From Bathymodiolus brooksi (Eukaryota; Mollusca; Bivalvia; Mytilida; Modiolidae), in assembly GCA_963680875.1 (NCBI GenBank), contig OY804584.1, forward strand, positions 91,448,031-91,512,030: a stretch of 64,000 nt of DNA. The letters run 5' to 3'. Of the stretch, positions 58,114 through 64,000 are shown one piece after another. Below the pieces are notes generated by a model. The model did no database searches and was not told the origin of the DNA. It saw nothing but the letters and a program-made list of their open reading frames with translations. The position numbers were made by a program, and so were the translations under genes. Positions within the stretch are counted from its first letter, which is position 1. Each line of letters begins with the position of its first letter.

Positions 58114-59395
58114 TTCATGGCAGTAAGTAAGTAAGTAAATTTTATTTAGAGTCGGTATATATATACATAGACAACAAATCAAAGTGCTCTTAAACCGACT
58201 ATACAAATATAAACATAACAACTTATGTCAAGCACTACATAAAATAATAGCTATTACAGTATGTACATTTAAACAAGCATGCGAATAGATGTACTGTTGG
58301 CAATCACAAACAGCAATCCACGTAGCAAGTGCCTCTCTAGACAGCTGTTTACATAATACAATCACCAACAGCAAATCAGTAGCAATAAAAAAAGTAAAAA
58401 TATGTTAAGAATAATCAATGATGGAAAAACATTAAAATAAATCAAAATGATATGCTAAAAAATATCAGAACACAAAATAAAAAAATAAAGCAAAGATCAT
58501 ATACAAGGAATCATTCTATACAAGCATGCAAATAGAAGTACTGTTGGCAATCACAAACAGCAATCCACGTGGCAAGTGCCTCTCTAGACAGCTGTTTACA
58601 ATCACCAACAGCAAATCAGTAGCAATGATAAAAAGCAAAAATATGTTAAGAATAATCATATATAAAAGCAGAGCACAAAACACAAAAGTACATAAATAAA
58701 ATTGAAGCACATTAAGACATAAGCAGCATTAAATAAAAACAGCACATGCATATATAAGCAGAAGCAAAAAGCGGTAGCAAACATTCCAAGTGTGAGGCAG
58801 CACTGATTGGATACGGCATGAACTGCATGTACATTTTTGTCCTCCACACCAGCTGTTTATGTACTTTTAGAACTGGTCAAATGAGGTCATAATTCTGGCC
58901 TCATTTGGTAGTGAGTTCCATACCTGTGCTGCCTCATATCTGAAAGATCTTTTACCATAGTTTGAAGTTCTGGGTCTGGGTACCTCAGCAGTATTCGTGT
59001 ATCTGAAATTATATGAATTGTTTTTGATTATAACAAGATCTTGAATGAAAAGGGGGCTTTTTTTATTTATTATTTTGAAGGTCTCTAAAGCAATAGTACA
59101 CATTCTACAGGTTTTAAGAGAGGGCAACTTTGACTTTTCTAACAGAAATTCATAGGAATTTTGAAAATCATCATAAATGAAACGAAGTGCGCGTTCTTGT
59201 ATTTTTTCTATCTTTTTAGTGTTTTGTTCACCACAGAAATGCCAAGTCAAAGGACAATAGCTAAAATTGACATAATGAATGAATAATAAATTGTGAGTTT
59301 ACCAAGACGATTTAAGTGTTTACCTATTCTTTTAAGAGCATTTAATTGCCTTGCATGGAGTCCAGTTTAATATTTCTGGAATCTGCTATTACAAA
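58114..59395 (-). pseudogene. 5'-truncated LINE: RT C-terminal region, 3' UTR and (TTAC)n tail
   Basis: The minus frame at 58867-59250 gives 127 residues with the conserved tail of a non-LTR retrotransposon ORF2: TWHFCGEQNTKKIEKIQERA, ALRFIYDD, ALETFKIINKKSP, then RTSNYGKRSFRYEAAQVWNS and LPNEARIMTSFDQF. This pattern is common to Jockey/CR1-like LINEs of marine invertebrates. Upstream, another frame (to about 59390) continues the protein (NALKRIGKHLNRLGKLTIYY, ...), separated by a one-base frameshift near 59263. The 5' catalytic part is absent. Below 58867 is the 3' UTR, including a ~250-bp spaced duplication of 'gtactgttggcaatcacaaa' (58290 and 58538), ending in a (TTAC)n-type tail at about 58120-58137. 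Confidence 0.8.
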
Positions 59396-60258
59396 ATTGT
59401 TAATGTTTTTTTTTTTTTATATTTTCCATTTGATTTCATTTATAAGTTGAAAGTGGTTGTATGGTTTCTAGTTGAGAATTAGTATGAGTACGTCATCAGT
59501 ACGTGATTAATATCCGGATTGACATACCAATGTCCGGCATTGGTTTTAGTATTACAGAACGACACCAAAAGGAGAAGGTCATGTCGAAGTCAGTGTGCAT
59601 CTGTACTACTACTCATTGAGCAGCTACTGCCGTAACGTGTCCTAATAATAATGTACGAACTCCACACTTGAAAAATAAAGTCATAGCAGGTATTTTACGT
59701 AGATGTGAAATGAAATGTGTAAATGTTACACTCGCACAATCAATGATGAAATTTAGTCTAGTTTCACATTCACAATCGCTGACACTGCCTGTGCAGTGCT
59801 GCTTTAGGATCTTCTATGGACGCTGGTCTCTCAACCACTATTCTGTGAACTATTGCTTTACAGTTGCAGATAGGTAAAGATGATGACAAAAAGGAATCGA
59901 AATATCAAAAATATATTTATTAAGCTTCAAATGGGAACCAATATTATGGCAAATCAGATCAAGTGGTACCTCGAATTACCGAAATCCCCAAATTTTTACC
60001 GAAATCCCCCTAGATATTACCGAAATCCCCATCAGATCTTCTGAAATTCCTCTCAGATGGAAAGATAAAACATTGTTTTAGTGTTTTATGATGGTTTTAT
60101 ACAAATTTCGTTGTGTATGTGCACAGTAGGAATGATTTATCAACAAGCGAACAGGTAGTATCAAAATCAATATGGTGGAAATAAAGGGATGTAACTCTTG
60201 TATTTATCAAAGTACTAAAAAATACCATAGGTAATAGTGGTATACATGATGTATTTAA
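59396..60258. other. No gene; short 'ttaccgaaatcccc' repeat
   Basis: 'attaccgaaatcccc' recurs three times at about 59975-60030. A 69-codon plus frame (59668-59877) is unrecognised. Confidence 0.45.
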
Positions 60259-60320
60259 CAGGGGTTTCAAAGTTATTTATAATAGCAGGTACTTCTTAAA
60301 TTTTAGGAGGTACCTAAAAA

Positions 60321-60586
60321 ATTAGGCTGAGGGCTGTAAGGGGTCCAGGAGGCGGAAGCTCCAGAAATCTAGCATTTTGTGGTCCAAAAAATGTACTTCA
60401 GAGACTGCAAAACATTAAGTGTTCTTGAAAGAAAAATCCCATTAACTTTAGAGTTCAGATTTCACCATTAGGCTGAGGGCTGTAAGGGGTCCAGGGGGCG
60501 GAAGCTCTAGAAATCTAGCATTTTGTGGTCCAAAAAATGTACTTCAGAGACTGCAAAACATTAAGTGTTCTTGAAAGAAAAATCCC
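60321..60586. repeat. 146-bp tandem duplication (1.8 copies)
   Basis: 'attaggctgagggctgtaag' to 'ttcttgaaagaaaaatccc' is repeated almost without change. The second copy ends in a poly-C run (about 60585-60596). Confidence 0.85.
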
Positions 60587-60790
60587 CCCCCCCCCCAGTT
60601 TCTTTATTGAATTATTCAGTTTACAGACTTCAGCCAAGATTATTCATAGATAGTCTGCCATATCTTAAAAAAAACCAAAACGACCATAAAGAGCTACGGT
60701 GACCAAGCCATTGTTATCAAAGCTTAAAATTCTCAAAACTCTTTTGTTGACTTTGTCCTTTTCTTTTTCACAATACCTTGACTTGTGTGG

Positions 60791-61451
60791 TTTTTTTTAC
60801 TTTATTACCAATAATTAAACTCATCAAAGACCATTGGCACGATCAAGACATATAATTGTCATAATTAATGAAACCAAGGACGTATATAGAATACGTCCTT
60901 GATGAAACATATAAATTTAATTTGCAATAAAATTTATAATTTTAATAGATCAATACAAATATAATTAAACAAAAACAATATATATTGTTACTTTCATGTG
61001 CAAAAAAAATGTTCGAACAAAAACGATTCGCGGGAAGACATTTATTAACATTTGAATCACAAAAGTTAACTTATTTTGGAAAAAAAGGGGGGAAAAACAA
61101 TGTAATTCATATTTGAGCCATGTCCGGTCCTTTTTCAAGATTTCTAGTAATTTTCTATCCCTTATCTCCTCGTACCCCCTTTTAAAAATGTTTTTCAGCA
61201 CACTTTCATTTCTGTGAACAACCGCGGTAGGGCCCCGTCAAGATATGTAAATAAATTAGTCATAGGTTTTTATTTTTTTATACCGGAAGTTAAACAATAT
61301 GGACGGAGTTAAGCAACAAGACAGTACGCCCCAGAATGATTCGACCCAGGGTTTTAAATGGATAAAAAAATCGCACAAAATATTGTGTAGTCATATATTC
61401 ATAATACATAATGATCATACTTATATTACTGGAGATTACACTAAATTGTGT
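60791..61451. repeat. 0.7-kb module, copy 2, inside the hAT-like element
   Basis: Matches 43794-44492. In this copy the plus frame from ATG 61299 (MDGVKQQDSTPQNDSTQGFK) is open for 63 codons, with the shared part ending at ...GDYTKLC. The sequence before the ATG, 'ataccggaagttaaacaat', contains an ETS-site-like CCGGAAG, as some animal promoters do. The minus frame (60965-61201) keeps RGYEEIRDRKLLEILKKDRT and is altered after 'ELHC'. I recognise no family for either peptide. A captured promoter plus first exon is possible but unproven. Confidence 0.75.
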
Positions 61452-61541
61452 TTGAACATAATTTGTAATCGGTCATTTTTTTTATTTTGAAATGATGTCA
61501 GCTATGTTCCGGTCCGAGTTTTACACAAGAATGAAAAGATA

Positions 61542-61751
61542 TTGGGGCGAAAACATATCTATTTACCGCATGCGCAAACTGCTATTTACGATTCTAAGGT
61601 AAAGTTATTTTTAAAACAGGGAATATCCCATCAACTTGGTCGTGACGCAGTTGTTCGATTTGAATGCGAGAATTCAGCAATAGACGTGATCATTAATTTT
61701 TTTATGAAAAATATTCCACAAGCCTATCGACCATCGTACTTTTGGTTTTGA
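61542..61751 (+). other. Unrecognised 69-codon frame inside the hAT-like element
   Basis: Contains LGRDAVVRFECENSAIDVII and ends ...YRPSYFWF*. Composition is more protein-like than the usual chance frames here, and the frame is open upstream of its ATG to about 61500. It may be a remnant of cargo or transposase; unidentified. Confidence 0.3.
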
Positions 61752-61855
61752 CCACCGCTAATTTTGGGGGGTTCAGTAATTTCTGCCGGTACTATACACG
61801 ATCTCAGGCGGGTAAAAGTACCGGGTACCGGCCCACTTTGAAACCCCTGATTTAA

Positions 61856-62082
61856 TAAGAATTTTTTTTACTTGATGATGGTCACTGTGCATTGCATTGA
61901 CAATTAATATTACAATTCGTCTATTGTGTGCTTTAATGAATGTTTGGGTTAGTTAAAGTTAACTAACTTTATGTTATCATATATTATTACTGATTAACTT
62001 TCTTATAATTTTGAAACTAGATTAATACTGATTAATTATGATAGTTTCCTTTATAAAACATTAAATAATTACATGCAATTAA
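61856..62082. other. AT-rich spacer
   Basis: Nothing recognised between the hAT-like element and the next coding remnant. Confidence 0.4.
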
Positions 62083-62977
62083 AATCAATTTTCGTTTGAC
62101 GGATCCATTACAAATTTCATAGACACAACCGACGACGTTCACCCATTATCAAACGGATGCCTTTCGAAACAATTCTTGGAAACTGAAGACGTTATCGATT
62201 TATTGACAACCTATAAATATTCGGAGTCGCACAACAAAATACCAGAAGGGACAAAAAGTGATGTATTTTTTATGGTTAAAAACGACTAGAGATAAAGGTC
62301 AACGCAGTAGTTTTTCTGATGATTGTGGAATATGGGACTCTAGTAAAGGATCTTCACCACAGACTTATTTTATGACTTTACCCGACGGCAAATTGAAAGC
62401 AGTGTACAAAAAAGGTGATAAATTCTGTGATGCAAAGAAAGTGAAAGGCAAAAAAACATTCACTCCTATTGAGTCTCAACCCGAAAATGTTATTGAACTT
62501 GTACGAAATTATTCCGTTTTGAAAAAAGATGCAACTTATAGGAGGCGCGTATCCTGGTTAGGAATTGGAGCACGTGAAAGTATTGCATTAGTTGAATATT
62601 TTGGCAAATTTCCTGGATTGTCACAACATGGAAATGGAAAAGAAGGGACAGAATATATAAGAACACCAGCAAGTGTGATGACCGAAATGTCTGATATGCT
62701 AAAACGTGAAAATCCATTAAAAGTTTACAACAAACTAGTACTGAAACATGACGAACTTAGTGGCCCCAGCAGTCGAAAGCAGGTACACGACAAAAAATAC
62801 AATGATAAGAAAAAGGAACGTAAAGATGTAGGGGTTGCTCTGGCTCCAAAAATCTTGGAGCCAAAAAAATCGTCAATCTTAATTTTTTGTCGCCAATTCT
62901 CCAATATTGAAGCCAAATTATGGTTTCACTTTTTATCGAGTCGATTTCTTAGTCATTTTTGCAAGTATACATCGTAA
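62083..62977 (+). pseudogene. Frameshifted transposon-like protein, N-terminal region
   Basis: The longest open frame in the window. Frame 1 is open at 62083-62286 (…DDVHPLSNGCLSKQFLETED, VIDLLTTYKYSESHNKIPEG, TKSDVFFM) and stops at 62287. Frame 2 (ATG 62258) continues the same protein to 62977: SSFSDDCGIWDSS, TYFMTLPDGKLKAVYKKG, FYSV-like YSVLKKDATYRRRVSWL, ALVEYFGKFPG, HGNGKEGTEYIRTPASVM, and a K-rich RKQVHDKKYNDKKKE. A single indel at about 62270-62286 explains the switch. The 'HGN-x-YxRT-PxV…RKQV-x-x-xKY' order recalls uncharacterised invertebrate proteins that I associate with MULE-like transposases, but that is a memory-based resemblance. After about codon 195 ('DVGVALAPK...') composition changes and homology probably ends. 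No catalytic domain is seen. Confidence 0.5.
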
Positions 62978-62984
62978 TAAGTTA

Positions 62985-63160
62985 GGAAACGACCATTTAA
63001 CTTGAAGGGGAGGGGTTATGTTTTTTTTCTAAAAAAATATTCTGATTCCCAATGTTGCTGAAAAAAATATTCTGATTTTGCTGGAGGAAAAAAAAAATAA
63101 TCTGATTCATAGTTTTTGTCATATAACCTAATGTTAAATTCTGGGGAAAAAAAATCACTC
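62985..63160 (-). repeat. Inverted copy of the 7860-8040 repeat
   Basis: 'aaatattctgattcccaatg', 'ataatctgattcatagtttt' and 'gtcatataacctaatgttaa' are the reverse complement, with changes, of 7890-8030. A third partial copy lies at about 22195-22320. Confidence 0.7.
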
Positions 63161-63879
63161 TTCTTAGTGATACTGATATATCTTTTGGTCTGTTTAATCT
63201 ATTTCCTTATTTTGATATGCCCTTTGGGTGATAGTAAGTAACACTCTAAATGTAAAAGAATTTTTTAAGATATATTTGATAGAACAAAAGATATATCCAA
63301 ATCACCAAGATGAGTGATATGTCTATCACAGTGATTTATCACGCTACGTCTGTGACTGTACTGTATGACAAAGTGGATTTGTTTTCATGTAAATTTCTTA
63401 GTGTACTTCAATATTTTACTTGAAAGTAAAAATTAATCATTAACAATAAATGTTACTTGATATTTATGTAAGATGCTGTTTTCACAAGACATCGACAACT
63501 ACTGCTAATGGGTTGCAAAGTTTTTAGTTTTCCATTGATGCAACATAATTCTTTTTATAGAATTTAAGATATTTTGTTTTATGTCATGAATTGTTAAAAT
63601 AAATAGCACAACATGATGTTTGTGGTGTAACTTTGTAAGCTAGGGACTCCCAGCATATATTTTTATAATAGCGTTATTTAATTTAAATATGCAGAAAAAT
63701 TGCCTATGAATTTGAAATTTTTGTAAAAATGACTTACTTATATTTTTGTATGACAACCATTTCCACTTCTGATACAATTTTGAGGCATCTCAATACAACT
63801 TAAAAAAATAGTGTGAGTTCCTACCTTTGATGATAAATAACATTTTATTTGGAATGTAATAGTGCTTACTGAACTGTCT
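63161..63879. other. No gene seen
   Basis: A small inverted pair 'gatatatcttttg' (63176) and 'caaaagatatatc' (63286) and otherwise AT-rich sequence. Confidence 0.4.
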
Positions 63880-63990
63880 ATTGACAGACCTGTTGCTCCA
63901 CTCGGGCACAATATCTTGATTCTGAGCAAACCAGTCTTGGCTCTTTCTCCTTAATGTTGGATGCCCAGCGAAGAATTAAGCAACAAATAC
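63880..63990 (-). repeat. SINE family B fragment
   Basis: Read on minus: 'taattcttcgctgggcatcc', 'agactggtttgctcagaatc', 'gtggagcaaca'. It matches the family-B body, truncated at both ends. Confidence 0.6.
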
Positions 63991-64000
63991 AAATTTTATC

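Larger units (their letters stand above)
60259..61849. mobile_element. 1.6-kb hAT-like element with 15-bp TIR, 6-bp duplication
   Basis: Left CAGGGGTTTCAAAGT and right ACTTTGAAACCCCTG are perfect inverses. ATTTAA directly flanks both ends (60253-60258, 61850-61855). No transposase is recognised inside. It contains a 146-bp duplication, poly-C, the 0.7-kb module shared with 43.8 kb, and a 69-codon plus frame (61542-61751). It therefore looks like a non-autonomous carrier of foreign sequence. Confidence 0.8.

Noticed and set aside
1..64000. A bacterial-style defence or metabolic gene system
   Set aside because: No operon-like gene clusters exist; the coding content is one host exon plus transposon remnants.

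Overview
The window is AT-rich animal nuclear DNA with very sparse coding sequence and a heavy load of interspersed and tandem repeats. Evidence for an animal genome: an intron-bounded exon encoding a doublecortin domain, many tRNA-derived SINEs, remnants of non-LTR retrotransposons (LINEs), hAT-type transposase remnants and numerous short inverted-repeat elements. The repeat style (a SINE whose antisense reads 'tggtgtttaatgccac...' and a long element ending '...gtcaggtgagcta') is what I associate with molluscs, most likely a bivalve. That placement is pattern memory, not a database result. No bacterial operon, CRISPR array, rRNA or free-standing tRNA gene was found.

Layout. 1-17.4 kb: repeats only (SINE fragments, TIR elements at 1.3, 7.3 and 10.0-11.2 kb, a 1.3-kb element with an internal 160-bp tandem array at 8.2-9.5 kb, minisatellites). 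17.8-18.3 kb: the only convincing host exon, on the minus strand, carrying the start codon and first doublecortin domain of a DCX/DCLK-type microtubule-binding protein; its later exons are not recognisable here. 18.4-42 kb: SINEs, MITEs and tandem arrays (56 bp x9, 50 bp x7, 60 bp x3, 35 bp x12, 30 bp x9), a TTAA-flanked element at 27.1-27.8 kb overlapping an unrecognised 174-codon ORF, and a 566-bp hAT-like element with a 6-bp target duplication. 42-45 kb: a ten-unit ~150-bp array abutting a 0.7-kb module that recurs at 60.8-61.5 kb. 47-50.6 kb: two TIR elements, one with a hAT-like element nested inside. 52-59.4 kb: hAT-type fragments, foldback hairpins, two LINE 3' remnants. 60.2-61.85 kb: a 1.6-kb hAT-like element with a perfect 15-bp TIR and 6-bp target duplication that carries the duplicated module. 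62.1-63 kb: a frameshifted transposon-like coding sequence.

Apart from the doublecortin exon nothing here looks like a working gene. The most interesting material is structural: two hAT-like elements with 6-bp target duplications (one apparently carrying a captured module), MITE ends amplified into satellites, and one non-autonomous family in which different internal segments were amplified in different copies. All coordinates were read by eye; repeat boundaries may be off by a few to tens of bases.
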